A stretch of 64,000 nt of DNA from Chrysomallon squamiferum (GCA_012295275.1 CM022671.1:9783212-9847211), one strand, 5' to 3'. Positions 23,043 to 35,741 are shown, counted from the stretch's first letter. Notes: generated from the letters alone by a model not told the origin. Numbers and translations: made by a program.

Positions 23043-23138
23043 GATCCAGTGACATGGTCAAACAGTGGAATAGCATGGATGCTGATGTCTAATTCTGTAT
23101 GTGTAGACAACGCTATAGATTACTACAACAGAGGAGAG
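23043..23138 (+). CDS. Arm A exon, intact, absent from arm B
   Basis: After TATTTGCCAG; exactly 32 codons, DPVTWSNSGIAWMLMSNSV to DYYNRGE, then GTATTCC. In arm B the matching interval (53,180-53,726) holds only AT-rich and microsatellite DNA. Phase 0 on both sides fits the next exon (GCTAAGATATTTGG in arm B). Confidence 0.65.
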
Positions 23139-23650
23139 GTATTCCAGTTAAATCATCAGAGTTTGATTAATTATATATAAATGTCATTTGATTTACCTAC
23201 TACTGCCAATCTGTCAGCTTCTCTTGCTCTTTTTTAATGTGTGTGTGTGTGTGCATTACATCTGCCTAGTTCTGGTAACTAAATATCTATTTACCAGTTT
23301 ATGTCTACACTAACATGTCTGTCTGTCTGATGGTCTTCATTATCAAACTACCTCTCTACCCAATGTCTACCAGTCTCTAAATAATGTTACTAAATAAATA
23401 CATCTATGTACCTCTGAATTCTTTTATTTTATATTTGTCTGTCTTTCTAACTTTCTGTCTGTCTGTAAGTCTGTGACTTTATGTAAGCTAGTCTGTTTAT
23501 ATATCTATGTCTATCTATATATATGCAAACATATAGTCTTTAAATATCTGTTTCAGCAAACTTTTCTGTAAATATTTCTCCCAACTGTAACATTGTTCTT
23601 TAACACTAACCATGATTATTATGAATAATTAAACAAATGTGTTTATTGTT

Positions 23651-23764
23651 ATCTAGGCTAAAATATTTGGCCTCTCTGATTATCTTTTTCACTTTCTTTC
23701 TTCCATTCAATGTCTTTCCCTGTTCATAAAGTGTATAAACAAAGTAGTTTGTTTTTGCCTTGAT
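23651..23764 (+). pseudogene. Arm A remnant of penultimate exon
   Basis: TTATCTAG is followed by GCTAAAATATTTGG, matching the start of the arm B exon (53,091-53,179) for about 14 bp. After that the sequences part, so the exon is truncated here. Confidence 0.55.
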
Positions 23765-24335
23765 GCATATTGAAAGGCTCACATATAACAAAAAAAAAAA
23801 AATATATATATATAATGGTAACAGATAAAAAAATATTAAAACTTAAAAAATATATTATTTCATTTGTAATTATGTGTATTGGTATCATGTGCTTATCAAA
23901 TTATGTCAGTTCTTTTTGTGAAATGGACAGGGATGAAAGCTTATCTTTAAATAACTGAAATTTTTGATAACCATTGTTTTTACAAACTATACAAATGAAT
24001 GAATGAATGTCAATTCTACTTCATAGAAAATGATTTTTGAAATGCTCTGTAGAACATTTTCTGATACAAAGAATGATAATTTCAACTATACAGCTTAATT
24101 GATGATTGTTGCCTCTATCCAGTGTTCTGATATAGAAAATGATACTTTCTACCATCCTGTTTGTATGATTTTTTAAATACTCTATTCAACCTTTTCTGAT
24201 ACACAGGATAACATGATAAAATATTCTGTTAATTCACACACACTGATACTGATAATTATGTGCTGATAAAATACACAGACCAAAGTTTATAAAGGAAATC
24301 ATATTTTATTAGATTTGTGTGATCTTTATCTTTGT
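23765..24335 (+). repeat. Distal part of inverted arm A
   Basis: Non-coding sequence matching, in inverted orientation, 51,610-52,830: for example AGATAAGCTTTCATTTCTAT of arm B against the complement at 23,930-23,955, CAATCATCAGTTAAGTTGTA against 24,090-24,115, and the GAATGAATG tract at 23,995-24,008. The last exon of arm B and its flanks are missing between 23,990 and 24,000. Confidence 0.8.
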
Positions 24336-24444
24336 TGTTTTCATTGAAGTGTTTTTGGTAATGTCAGTTATTATTTATTTAAGGCCAGGATGTTATCTCT
24401 GAGTTAGTTTAAAGATTAACCATAAGAGCATGTGTGTAAAAAAA

Positions 24445-24485
<41 letters not shown>

Positions 24486-24877
24486 CAATATTTCACTGAT
24501 ATTTTATTTTATTTTGTTGAATGTTGTTGGGTTTTTTTTGTATGTTTTCTGTTTCACTTGTTTTTTTCTATCTTTCTCTTTGATCATCTTCCTTATTTTT
24601 CACTATGTCTCATTATATCTTTCTCACTTTGTCTCTCTTTCTCATTCTTTTAAAATACCATAAAATTCTATGACTGTTTGAGAAATTTTACTTGGTAACT
24701 GTTTATTTTTTATTTCAGACAGTATGTGAGAGAAAAAAATAAAAAAGGAAAGTGTTATATGGTAGAGAAGTAAAAGAACAGTTGTGATATTTTCTTATCA
24801 CACAAATATGTTAACACACCACACCCTAGATCTCTACCTGCTGTCTTCTGTACAGAGAAATATTATTATTATTATTA

Positions 24878-24912
<35 letters not shown>

Positions 24913-26404
24913 GATATTGTTATTGCTTTTGTTATTGTTATTATTATTATTATTATTATTGTTAAGATAGTAGAATTGAGAGGTGAGAGGATATATTAAG
25001 ACAAATAAATAAATAAATAAATTTATTAATATTAATCTCGAAGATGCTTCTGTATTTTCAGCATACATTGAACCTCTCGAAGTGAGATAAAATATCATCG
25101 CTTCTTTATTATCAATATTGTTTGCAGTGTTTATAACAAAAATTACTGAAATTATAGTTACAGTGACCCCTGTACTTATTACTACATTCTGAGAGGTAGA
25201 TAGGTAGGTGGATAGATAAACAGACAGACAGATAGATAGATAGATCAATAGATAGACAGACAGACATAGATAAAAGAAAAAAAAGGACAAAAGTGAACTG
25301 AGTAATTAAAATGACCAATAAAAGAAAAGATGTGAAAAGCGAGTTTTATTTGATGATATATTAACGCATGTACAAACACTTTCTTACAAGTTCATGTAAA
25401 ATGTCTGTCTATCTCTAAATCCATCCCTAGTTATCTTCAGTGTATCTATCTCTGTATTATTTAGATTCCTTTTGTACTGTCTTTGATTGATGAAAATATC
25501 GTAACCCTATATATTATTGAATCAAAAATGTTAAAGGGGGTCATCAGTCATATTGAGTTGCTCATAAGGTTGAAAACCAGTGCTCTAAGGCAAACATGAA
25601 TACCAAACTCTTTCTTTTCTAAGTGTGTGTGTGTGTGTGTGCGTATGTGTGTTTATCTATCTATCTGTTGGTAATTGTTTCTTTCTTTATAATGGCGACA
25701 GTAATAATATCTGACATGACATTAACAAAAAAAAGAACAACAGTAATTGCAATAATACTACTTAAGATGATAAATAAAATAATAATTAAGAAAGAATACT
25801 GAAACAAGCAAAAAAGAAAAATTAAGAAAGGAAATAAAATGATTATTTCACACACATATTTATTATAAAAAAAAAACCCATTTACATTAAATAGAAATAA
25901 AAAATAATATATAGATTTAAATAAAATCACTTTAGTGAATTTAGTAAATTCAGTGAATGATCCATATTCAGGAGACTTAAGATATTACAAGTAATCTTTC
26001 ATCTCTTCTTAGTCTTTCTCATTTATTGAAACAAAACAACAACAAAAAAAATGTTTCTGCGTGGTTTCGTTTTTCTTTTTTTTTTTTTTTTTCTTTTTTT
26101 TTTACTTTTTTTTAAATTTTACTCAATACTGAGTCTTTTTGGCATATTTACCTACATGTTAAATGAACTTCTGAAATAGATTACTCCTCGCATATGCGAG
26201 ATGACGGTAAATTAGATTTGGTGCTTTTAGATGAAAAAAACTAATTTTGTATAATGTTTTTAGCAGACAGAACCAGCTTATTAGCAATACCTGCGTTATC
26301 TTTGACTTTTAAATAACCAGTTTCCTTTATTTTTGGTTTATTTTGATGTGTTAATATTATTTATTGAATTATTTTAAATTACCTATTTCATTTAATGTTT
26401 TTCA
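24336..26404. other. Simple-repeat DNA, no gene seen
   Basis: Contains (TG)n at 24,446-24,484, (ATT)n at 24,857-24,962, GATA/CAGA repeats at 25,198-25,268 and T-rich runs at 26,072-26,115. Long open frames here are ATT, TC or GATA translations (runs of I, N or LSIYLS) and are not supported as genes. Confidence 0.75.
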
Positions 26405-27762
26405 TTAATTTTATTTATTTATTTTAGTTGAAAAAGTAATTAGGAAAGGCACAGGAGATCACGGTTTCATAATATGAACAACCACCCTTATCAGGGAAAA
26501 TCATAAAAAGTTCAGCTCTGAGTACATAGTTAAAAAAAACAATAGTTGAAACCATTATAATTTTTCATTTTAATATTTATTTCCATTTTCAATACATGAG
26601 GTGGTATTTACATATAAAAAGCAAATTGATCACGTGTTATTTGAATGATTGCCTTGACACATTCATTGCTTGATATCAGTTTTACAAAAAAAAAAAAAAA
26701 ATTAAATTTAAATGTTCCTCAATGCATTCTTCTTGTTTAGTATTAGAAAATCCATCATAAAGAAATATTTTCACTTATTTTGATGAATTTAGATATAAAA
26801 GACAATTTTCTTTTTTAAGTTGACCAGAATGTAAGATTTACAATTTGTAGTGATACTTTTTTTATAGATCTATATTTTGTTTAAATTTTGTTATTTATTA
26901 TTTAAACCTGTTACAATAAGAGACAGATAATTTTATTTATAATAATTTCTTTCTAACATTATAGACAATTAAACACAATGGAAAAATACTTCTAAATAAT
27001 TATTCTATCAAATCTTATTATTGTATCTACAGGAAAGACATGATTATGGAATCAGCTTCAGTTAGAAGAATATGAAGAACAATATAAAGGTTACTTTAAA
27101 CTGATGAAGTATCTACTGATATGGAGCAATTATTATTCACAAAAGTTGGATTTTTGTTTCCAAAGCAGTTTCCAGAAAAAAATGTTCACAGTACACATCA
27201 GTGTTGATTAATTATTCTCCAATAGTTAACAGTGGATGATTCTTGGTTATTATGGAATGGAACAAAAGACTTCCACTGTCATGTCTAATGACAGTGCCAA
27301 AGCACTGTGTGATTCTACATTACAAATTAGTGGAGAAGAAATAAAAATATGTGGAACAATGATATTTATAGATAGACAACAAGCAGGTTCCAGCTTAATG
27401 TTGTTTTCATAAAGAATATTAGCTGTTAACTTTGAGAGCAACCATTTAAAGAAACGGGGAGGTGATTGACAGAGATGTGAGACTGACTGTCTGATGGGAG
27501 GTTAACAGGTAAAGAGTGTCTAATAGACAGTTAGTCAGTAGAAGTTAAAAATGAATTGATAGATGTAGATGAATTTAATAAACATGAGAATGTCTGTCTG
27601 TCTATTCTGTGTATTCTTCTTTCTGAAATGTGTGTTTGTGTGCCAGGCTGAGAGATAGACTGATAGACTTATGTAGTTAGACTGAGAAATTGTGTAGCTA
27701 GACATACATATAGAGATATATGTATAGATAGGTGACAACTGTATGCATATGCATAGAAAGTG

Positions 27763-27801
<39 letters not shown>

Positions 27802-28348
27802 CAGTGATAAGGATGGCTAAATATGGGAATTCTGAATGAGAATTATTTCTGTTATAAATGGACAGTAACACATACAGACTAATATGTAAAGTAGTTATAA
27901 TTATTTAGGGAGATAGAAAGATGAATAGGTGATTCATGGATGGTTATTGATGGATTGTAATATTGATGGATAGGGAAATATATATATATAGGGAGGCATT
28001 TACTTAGAGTTCGATGGATGGATATACAGATAGCTAAAGAGACAGGCAGGTCAGTAGGTTCACATCTAGCTATAGAATGATAAATATATAGTCAGGAAGA
28101 TAGATAGAAAGATAGGTGTAAGCAAGTATGATGGTAAAGTGGATATAATGATGTATATGTACATAGATAAATACACACAGAGACAGACAGAAGACCAAGA
28201 GGATTGGATCCGTGTTTGGATCAAGTTGGTGACGAACTGATAACTTAAAGGTAGATATCCAGAGATAAATACATAGGTTATATAGAAAGATATACAGAGA
28301 TAATACAGATAGATTATATAGTTTGATATACAGAGATCAATACAGATA
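26405..28348. repeat. 1.9-kb duplicated block, copy 2
   Basis: Direct copy of 7,655-9,570. It starts after TTTATTTATTTATTTTAG and ends at ATCAATACAGATAT, where both copies diverge. It includes a 15-bp word (AATTAGGAAAGGCAC) missing from copy 1, and a shorter TG tract (about 27,764-27,800). Confidence 0.92.
27257..27412 (+). CDS. Short conserved reading frame, copy 2
   Basis: Same 51-codon frame as at 8,485-8,640 with one Met-to-Leu change (AATG to ACTG). No family recognised. Conservation is no higher than in the flanking non-coding DNA of the block. Confidence 0.25.
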   Translation: MEQKTSTVMSNDSAKALCDSTLQISGEEIKICGTMIFIDRQQAGSSLMLFS

Positions 28349-30050
28349 TACAAAAACAAACACATCTGTATAGGAATGATAATGTATATGTATGTTTAGG
28401 AAGTGATTGGTATGTATGTCTGTATTAAAGGATGAGTACATATATATGATAGGCACATGTATATTGTGTAAAAAAAAGGGTGGATAGATAGTAAAATGTA
28501 AAATGGGCACAAGAAATGTAGGTTGATAGACAGAAGAAAGTCAGACAGACAAGATGCAAGGAGACATGAGCATATACCTGCACATCCGTAAAAAAAAAAG
28601 ATCTGTTGTTTGTGTGTTAGACAGCGTGTTCCTTATGTATATGGGATAAAATAGATAAATAAATAAATATACTGATAGATAGATAGATAGATAGATAGAC
28701 AGACACATATTTGAATAGCGATACAAAGACAGATAGAGAGAGGTGGATAGGCAAGTGTGGAGGTCTTGATGTGTATGTATGTTTGTTAGAGAGGATTTTT
28801 ATTTTCTTTCTGTGGAGAAGAAATTGTAACTCAGTTTAACAGAACAATATTGTCATAATAGAGTGTCTTCCCCTGTATATCTAGTCATTAAATTATTTAT
28901 TTCTCAATTTACAAATTGAGTGCTGTAAAAATGCCACTATAAAATAAAAGTTCAGACATTATAAGAATCCACTCATTTTTGTTTATACGTTGATAATAAA
29001 TGAGGTTAAGGTATAATATTAATGTTGTAAACACGTGCGCAGGTTTCACATGTAATTTGGAAACTGAATATCGACATTTTCTTAATTAACATTATCAAGA
29101 TTATTCTTGAAAAGCCGATTTAATTCCTTTAGCTGTATCCAATACTATTCAGACAATTATATGATATTATCAACATTTGTAGGTCAGATTCATAGGTCAG
29201 GTAGACAATAATTATATATAGATAGATAGACCACTGATGTATGTATATATTTGTCTGTATAAATATGGGCATATGTGTTTGTGTGTTAGAGAGAATGGGT
29301 ATATAAATGTGTGAAAGATAGTGTGATGAGAGAGTCATATGATTGATTGATAAATATAAATAAATAAATATATGAGTGAATGAATGTGGGTTTATGTATG
29401 TATATGTGTGGTAGAGAGGATAGATATAGATAGATGGATATATACAAACTACATAAATATATGCATTATATAGGTTCATAATCATGAGTATATGTGTATG
29501 ATAGGGTAGGGATAAACTGACATGTTTCATTATTTTATCTTTCATTTTATTTGTTTATTTTATTTATGTTATTATTTTTATTTTTTCTTATTTGTTGTAT
29601 GTTTGTTTTTGTCTGAGTTTATATGTGTGTGTGTTTATATATTTATATGTGTGAATATGTGTGTTTGTGTGTGAGAGAAAAACTTTTGGTGTATTATATT
29701 TATGTTATCCTTTGATTATATATTTTTATATTTGTCTCTCTGTCTATCTATATGATGGAAATTATATTAATAATTTCATAATGTCAGAATAAAGTAACAT
29801 ACAGAAAAAAGGAAAAAAAAAATACTCAAAAAAGAAAAAAAGAACAAAATAAAAAAAGATTAAAATGTACATTACAGCTGTCATTTCGTAGACACCTGTT
29901 TCTCTAACTATATATCGATCACTTGTGAATAATTGAATAAGTATTAGTAGACCATTGTTTTGAGTTTGGAATAATACACCAGCTTAGCATTCACATCAGT
30001 AACAGCAACAACAATCAAACATTTTATTTCAAAAAGGTCATATTACATAA
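28349..30050. other. GATA/ATAC-rich DNA, no gene seen
   Basis: Many ATAGATAG tracts (28,670-28,700; 29,215-29,232; 29,416-29,440), a TTTA-rich patch near 29,540-29,600 and A-rich DNA at 29,808-29,860. The piece 29,320-29,515 resembles 42,170-42,375. Open frames on the minus strand are translations of these repeats. Confidence 0.7.
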
Positions 30051-30091
30051 TATGGTCTCCACTGATTTATCTATCTACACAGCTGTGTTTT

Positions 30092-30600
30092 ATCAATCCA
30101 TCCATCCTTCCATCCATCCAGCATATCTGTATCACTGTATTCACTTATCCATATGTGTCTATATATATACATATATCTTTCTGTGTCTATTTTGCAACTT
30201 TTCACTATATTTCTCTATATTAAACTGTTTGTCTCTATTGGTTTGCCCATTCAACAGACTCATATCCCACCTATTCACCTATCTACATACCCACCTGACT
30301 ATCTACCTCTCTTTTTCTTTTAGTGTTATCAGTTCATCCATCCATCCATCCATCCATCCTTCCTTCCAGCATATCTATATCAATGTATTCACTTATCCAT
30401 ATACCTGTGTATGCATGTGTGTCTGTGTGTATGTATATATATATATATAATCTTTCTGTCTCTGTTTTGCTCCTTATCACTATATTTCTCATATTAAACT
30501 GTTTGTCTATTGGTTTGCCCGTTCAACAGACTTGTGTACCACCTATTCACCTACCTACTTACCCACCTGTCTACCTACCCACCTGACTATCTACCCACCT
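30092..30600 (+). repeat. ~250-bp tandem duplication with (CATC)n
   Basis: Two tandem copies, about 30,092-30,320 and 30,335-30,590, each with (CATC)n, AGCATATCTGTATCA-type sequence, ATTAAACTGTTTGTCT and GGTTTGCCC-TTCAACAGAC. The block continues as CCACCTG/CTAC repeats to about 30,630. Confidence 0.85.
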
Positions 30601-30779
30601 GTATACCTATCCACCTGACTATCTACCTCTCTTTCTTTTTCTAATTATCTGTCAGTCTGTCTAGTTATCTTCCTATAGATCTGTCCCTCAAACTCTTTTT
30701 CACCATCTGTTGATCAATCCATCTTTGTACCTTTCTCTTTACCCTATCTCTGCACATGTATCCCTGAATCCATACTGTG

Positions 30780-31078
30780 ATGCATATCCATCCATCCATT
30801 TATTTTCAAATTTTCCATCTGTCTATCCATCCATTTGTTACTTCAAAAGGATAAGATAACATGGATTTTTTAACTTATATCTAGGTATCTATACACACAC
30901 ACAGTCATATACATATACACATACATACATACATACACGAAAACACACATACACAGATATACACATATACACATACACAAAAACACATACATATACAGAC
31001 ATATACAGACATATACATACACATACAGAGATAAACACACACTGACATACATACACATACACACATACACACACACTT
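30780..31078. repeat. ATCC and TACACA microsatellites
   Basis: CCATCCAT words at about 30,785-30,835, then nearly 190 bp of ACACA/TACATA from 30,890. No gene. Confidence 0.9.
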
Positions 31079-31132
31079 AGATTAACATTGTGAATTTGAT
31101 AATTACTGGCAAACTTTGCTCAGATTTGACAG

Positions 31133-31285
31133 TCAAGTGTAACAAGCCTGTTTGACAGCTGACTGGTTTTCTCTGACCCAGTCTGGAAGATCATGTACTT
31201 CCTGTAATGCTAACTCTACATAACTGTGAATGGCTTCCTGTGATCCTCCTCGCAACAACCACTGGGCCTGTGTAATACAAAACAG
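31133..31285 (-). CDS. Terminal exon of an unrecognised minus-strand gene
   Basis: After GAATTGCAG (read on the minus strand) a 50-codon frame opens in phase 0 with LFCITQAQWLLRGGSQEAI, passes through HDLPDWVRENQSAVKQACYT and ends in TGA. It is open, has balanced amino-acid use and joins in phase to the exon at 32,147-32,281. It looks like a helical C-terminal end of a protein. Family not recognised. Confidence 0.6.
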   Translation of the reverse strand: MFCITQAQWLLRGGSQEAIHSYVELALQEVHDLPDWVRENQSAVKQACYT

Positions 31286-32146
31286 CTGCAATTCAAAGAA
31301 ACACACAGTTTATAAATTATAATATCTGCATGTATATAAAAAAACAATAAATGTATACATTTTTACATTATTTTTACACTCATATGTAAATAAATAAATC
31401 AAATTTGAAACATTGAAAACAAAAAAATACTATTAATGAAAAAGGTTACAAATAATTCAAATAACTGTTTATGCTTTAACTGGAATAATTCATAAGTAAT
31501 GTATAAAATAAATTTTTGAATATCTTTTGTGGATTTCATTCATATTTTTTTCAGGAAAAACAAGATAAAGTAAGTGTTACAGGTAACAGATTACTAGTTT
31601 GTTTTGGATGAGAAAACCTGCTCTAAAACTGTTAATGTCAGTCTGGCATTTTAGGTAACGTCTGTCATTAGAAACAGTAAAGGTGGAGCTTTTAGGCATG
31701 TCTTGGTAGATGTTTTTTGTGAAAGAAAGCCAGATTTTCAATCAATGGTGCAATGTTTGGTGTAGGAATTAAACCCTTAACAACCTAAAACAATAAATTT
31801 ACTTGTAATCTTTGTATGTTTGTATTTTTAATTTATTTATTTACTTGCATTCTGATAGTTCCAAATAAAAATAGAAGGTGTAGTCTGATGACATCATTTT
31901 CCACAATCTGCAACAGATGTATCTCACAGATAATGTTTTGTAAAAATATATTTAGTAAAAACATTTGAAAAATTGTTGTTCTTGTTATATTATTTAAATC
32001 ATATGCATACAAAATACTGTTAATCATAAAATAAGTAAACAAAACAAATAACATGTAATTAATAAGTAAACAAACCAGTAATATTAATAAAATTTAATTA
32101 ATAAGTAAACAAACCAGTAATATTATATAAAACAAAATAATTTTAC

Positions 32147-32281
32147 CGGACTCAGAATGTTTTCCTCATCAACCAGTTGCTGTTTGCTCAACCTTTGTCT
32201 TAGATTATCAATGTTTACTTCACAAACTTTCACCAGAGTTATCTTCTCATCACAAGTCTTCCTGTACTTTGATGTACAGTC
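32147..32281 (-). CDS. Penultimate exon of the same minus-strand gene
   Basis: Exactly 45 codons between TTGTTCTCAG and GTAAAATT: DCTSKYRKTCDEKITLVKV to QQLVDEENILSP. Phase 0 on both sides, no stops. The Leu/Arg/Gln-rich middle (VNIDNLRQRLSKQQL) is predicted helical. Upstream exons may be the KLTEGTS segments at 32.9 and 33.5 kb. Confidence 0.6.
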
Positions 32282-32284
32282 CTG

Positions 32285-32560
32285 AGAACAATAATAATAA
32301 TAAAATAACTATAATGATATTGATAACAATAATAATAATATTATAATAATAGTAATAATATAATAATAGTGATAATAATAATAATAACAATGACTAACAA
32401 TAATAATTATAATAATAATAATAATAATAAATATAAAGTAATAACAAAAACAATAACACCAACAGAATAATTATAATTACAACGGCAACAAGAACTATAA
32501 GAATAACAATATAAATAATAATAATAGTAATCAGATTATGTTCAATATTTGTTAATACTT
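32285..32560. repeat. (AAT)n tract
   Basis: About 270 bp of interrupted AAT units in the intron upstream of the penultimate exon. Confidence 0.93.
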
Positions 32561-32867
32561 ATATTATAAGTTTAATACTACTACAGAAATCATTTTAATT
32601 ATTAATGCTACTATTGCTATAACACTAATAATAACAATTTACCCAAAAAGAAAAACAATAATGAGAAAAGTATTAATAACAAAAATAATTATAACTGCTA
32701 TCAACTATCATTGTGCTGGTACTAAATTTATTAATTTTACTGATACTGCAACAATAATAATAATGACAAAAGAATTAAAGGAAAAAAAAAAAAAGAATAA
32801 TGAGAAAAGCATTAATAATGATACTACTAAACATACCACTTATACTACTACTAATAATAACTGATTT

Positions 32868-32930
32868 TTCTTTTGACTCCAGATGATGTTCCTTCTGTCA
32901 GTTTTATATCACTTTTAGTCTCTGCTAAAT
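32868..32930 (-). pseudogene. Short exon copy, KLTEGTS type (1)
   Basis: On the minus strand, after CAATTTAG, the frame reads ETKSDIKLTEGTSSGVKRK, then runs into AT repeats. It is a truncated copy of the segment at 33,478-33,585, some 600 bp away, with three amino-acid differences in the shared part. Confidence 0.5.
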
Positions 32931-33189
32931 TGTAACAACAACACCATAGTATATAACATCTATAACAAAAACAAAAATAATAACAGTTGCTATCATAATA
33001 AATACATATGACCATATTGCTATAAACTGTTACTAAATACTATTTATTTACTACTAAGACAACTATTATGGGTAATAGCAACCACACTAATACTACTACT
33101 AGCACTACTACTGCTACAACTGTAGGATCAATAATAATAATTACAATTTACTCAAGAATAAAGAAAAAGAGTTTAAAAATTACCAATAT

Positions 33190-33450
33190 CAACAGTAATA
33201 ATAATAATAACAATAATGATAATAATAATAACGATTATAACAACAACAATAATAAAATAATAGTATTAATAATAATAAATAATAATAATAATAACTGTAA
33301 TAATAATAATAATAAATATAAAAATAATAATAATAATAACAACAATAACAATAACAACAATGGTAATAATAATAGTAGTAATAATAATAATAATAAGAAT
33401 AACAATAATGATAATAATAACAATAACAGCAATATTAAAATAATAATAAT
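33190..33450. repeat. (AAT)n/(AAC)n tract
   Basis: About 260 bp of AAT, AAC and GAT triplets. Open frames of poly-Asn or poly-Leu across it are not genes. Confidence 0.95.
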
Positions 33451-33477
33451 AATACTGACAACAGAATCAGTAACAAA

Positions 33478-33585
33478 CTCTACTGTTGTCATCATCTGAA
33501 ATGTTGAGTTTTCTTTTGACACCAGGTGATGTTCCTTCTGTCAGTTTTATTTCACTTTTATATTTATATTCAAAGATGAATCTAA
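33478..33585 (-). CDS. Short exon copy, KLTEGTS type (2)
   Basis: On the minus strand the frame reads KSEIKLTEGTSPGVKRKLN and continues ISDDDNSR toward a possible GTTTGT donor. The basic then acidic run (VKRKLNISDDD) resembles a nuclear-localisation-type linker. It is probably an upstream exon of the gene ending at 31,133, separated from it by AAT repeats and by its own truncated copy. Confidence 0.45.
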
Positions 33586-34082
33586 AAAGTAAAAAAAAAT
33601 ATACTTCCGTACATGAGAAGTTTCACAGTTGTGATTTGAGATTCAGTTTGGGAAATATTTTACCTGGGAACCTAAATGTTTTATATCACAGTATACAGAG
33701 TGTCATGGTTCAGTAGAAATAAATGTGTATTGTCTTTTATTTAAATGTGTGTCGTTTTACTGGGATATTTTTATTTGTTTTATTCAGGGACTTCATTACT
33801 TTAGCAAAGACTGGCTATAGAGAACATTATAATGACTTGAACAGACTATTTGTTATAGCAGTACACATCATACTGAAATAAACAATTAATTTGAAAGTAA
33901 TAAAATGTATTTAGGCTAGCTTAAATATACTTCAGAAACAAATATTATCTCTTACATGTAAAAATATCAACTCACTTTCAGAAATTTTATTTTCCAGTGA
34001 TTCTATAAGTGAAGAAAATTCATTGTGGTATTTCAATTTTGTCTGCATATATATATATAAAGTGTGTACTTCTGAAAATTAA

Positions 34083-34183
34083 ACACACACACACACACAC
34101 ACACACACAATTCAGATTAAACGACAAAAAAAAAAAAAAAAAAAAATTATTTATTTCCGGATTTGTCATAGTTGTAAATGTTT

Positions 34184-34215
<32 letters not shown>

Positions 34216-34220
34216 CAGAT
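34083..34220. repeat. (CA)n, poly-A and poly-T runs
   Basis: CA repeat 34,083-34,109, A run 34,127-34,146, T run about 34,183-34,215. No gene. Confidence 0.93.
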
Positions 34221-35146
34221 CATGTTTACAGACCTACATCAAACATTCCTGGACAATACTAAGCAATTTATTGCAGTGAGTTCTAAGCTTTGTGATTGGC
34301 TAATAATAAGATAAAAACAAAACAAAAAAAATACAAAATCTATTTTAATAAGGTTGTTATGTTCCTTTATTTTATTTGTTTTGCTTTGAACTTTATTTAT
34401 TTATCTTTATTATCATATTTTTTAATTATTATTATTATTATTTTTTTTTTTTTTAGTGTTTTATTTACGGATAAATGCGGGATGATTGTCGGTCTTTAAG
34501 GATTTACTGTTATATTTGATGTTCGATGAATCTTATACAGAATTGGTGTAATCGCATTATTATCCAACAAAAAGTTGCTTAAAGCATTTCATTTTGTGCA
34601 GGAGACAGATATTATTATTTATTATTATTTAGATTGTTTTTAGTTTTATTTAATTATAATTTACATGTCAAAGCCAAGTGATGGCAGCCATCTTATTTCG
34701 AAACAATAATTATTTATATATAAATTTTTGATTTATTGATTTATATTTTTTTCAAAAGACACTCGATTAATAATAAAATTCACCTGTTTTTTTTTTTTTT
34801 TTTTTTTTTAAGTTAACTAATAAAAGTGTTAAAAGAAAATATACTAATTTTGTTTGACAGGTTTTCTGTCGGTTCATTTATGATTTATTTTTTAAAAGAT
34901 GTGTTAAATTGCTGACTTGCTCTATACATTATTAAACATATTTAAATGATTTTTTTTAACCATATTAAAGGTTGTAATGGGTGGGGCCCTAAATACTTTC
35001 ATATTGTTTAACCTAAATATCTATAGAGTTCTATGTTAACATTAAAAACAAGTAATGATAAATACAAATTTAAGAAAAATATGATCAGGTTATTTCATAT
35101 GTAGCCACTGTAAAATATTAATAAAATTATTTGTTATAATAATATT

Positions 35147-35187
<41 letters not shown>

Positions 35188-35430
35188 ATTTGTAATCATA
35201 ATCACAAAAGATATTAATACACTTGTACAAAACACTACTGAAATGATTAATTTTTTAAGTTTGTGTATATATGTCATGGGTGTCTTAAATGCAAATAATA
35301 TGACTAATACTGTGACATCCAAAACTATTTACATCTGTATCTATAGTTAATTATTTGCTTCATCACACCTAAATGTATTACAAAATGTTCCAACTCACAC
35401 ATTATAAATCTATGAATGTACAAGGTCTAA
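34195..35430 (+). repeat. Direct duplication D, copy 2
   Basis: Counterpart of 11,485-12,815, with the same order of landmarks including GATGGCAGCCATCTTATTTC and a CA microsatellite (35,151-35,185). From about 35,455 to 35,720 it also matches 14,255-14,530, so copy 2 lacks the ~1.4 kb of possible exons present in copy 1. Confidence 0.8.
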
Positions 35431-35741
35431 ATTCTGTCAGTTCTGTGTATTTCTTATGTATTTCTTATTATTCTAAACCTAATGAAGTTTGATTTAATTT
35501 GATGTAGGAAATAGCATTTTGTAATACATTAATATTTTATAACACATTACATTTTATATTATGTACATTTCTCTCTCTCTCTCACTCTCTCTTTCTCTCT
35601 GTCAGTCTCTGTCTCTCTCTCACACACACCCACACACTTCCATTCATATGTGATTATTTTGGTGTAAATTTCTCTATTTTAAATTAATAGAAGAAGCATT
35701 ATATTTTATGAGTACTTTAAAATGTTTAACATTATTTTTAG

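Larger units (their letters stand above)
14721..23138 (+). pseudogene. Leucine-rich-repeat gene, arm A copy
   Basis: About a dozen exons on the plus strand encode a low-complexity, Pro/Thr/Lys-rich N-terminal segment followed by ribonuclease-inhibitor-type LRRs (LDVSSNSLG, LTELDLSSNRL, LTELNISSNE, YAFNLSGN) and a C-terminal stretch without clear LRRs. Most exon phases join correctly, which supports a real gene. Damage includes a stop at 15,040, a 1-base deletion in exon 18,067-18,194, stops in exons 18,893-19,069 and 21,632-21,739, and loss of the last exon, so this copy is probably not functional. Exons from 21,837 to 23,138 are intact and in phase. An inverted, differently damaged copy lies at 52,535-62,880. 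LRR proteins are protein-binding scaffolds; the family is not identified. The C-terminal LRRs of TONSL or NLR proteins are comparisons to test, not a call. Confidence 0.7.

Noticed and set aside
24826-25290. 154-codon minus-strand frame
   Set aside because: Made of GATA (LSIYLS) and ATT (poly-Asn) repeats with unconvincing sequence between.
33068-33499. 143-codon poly-Asn frame and its poly-Leu antisense
   Set aside because: AAT repeat translation. Only the KLTEGTS part on the minus strand looks coding.
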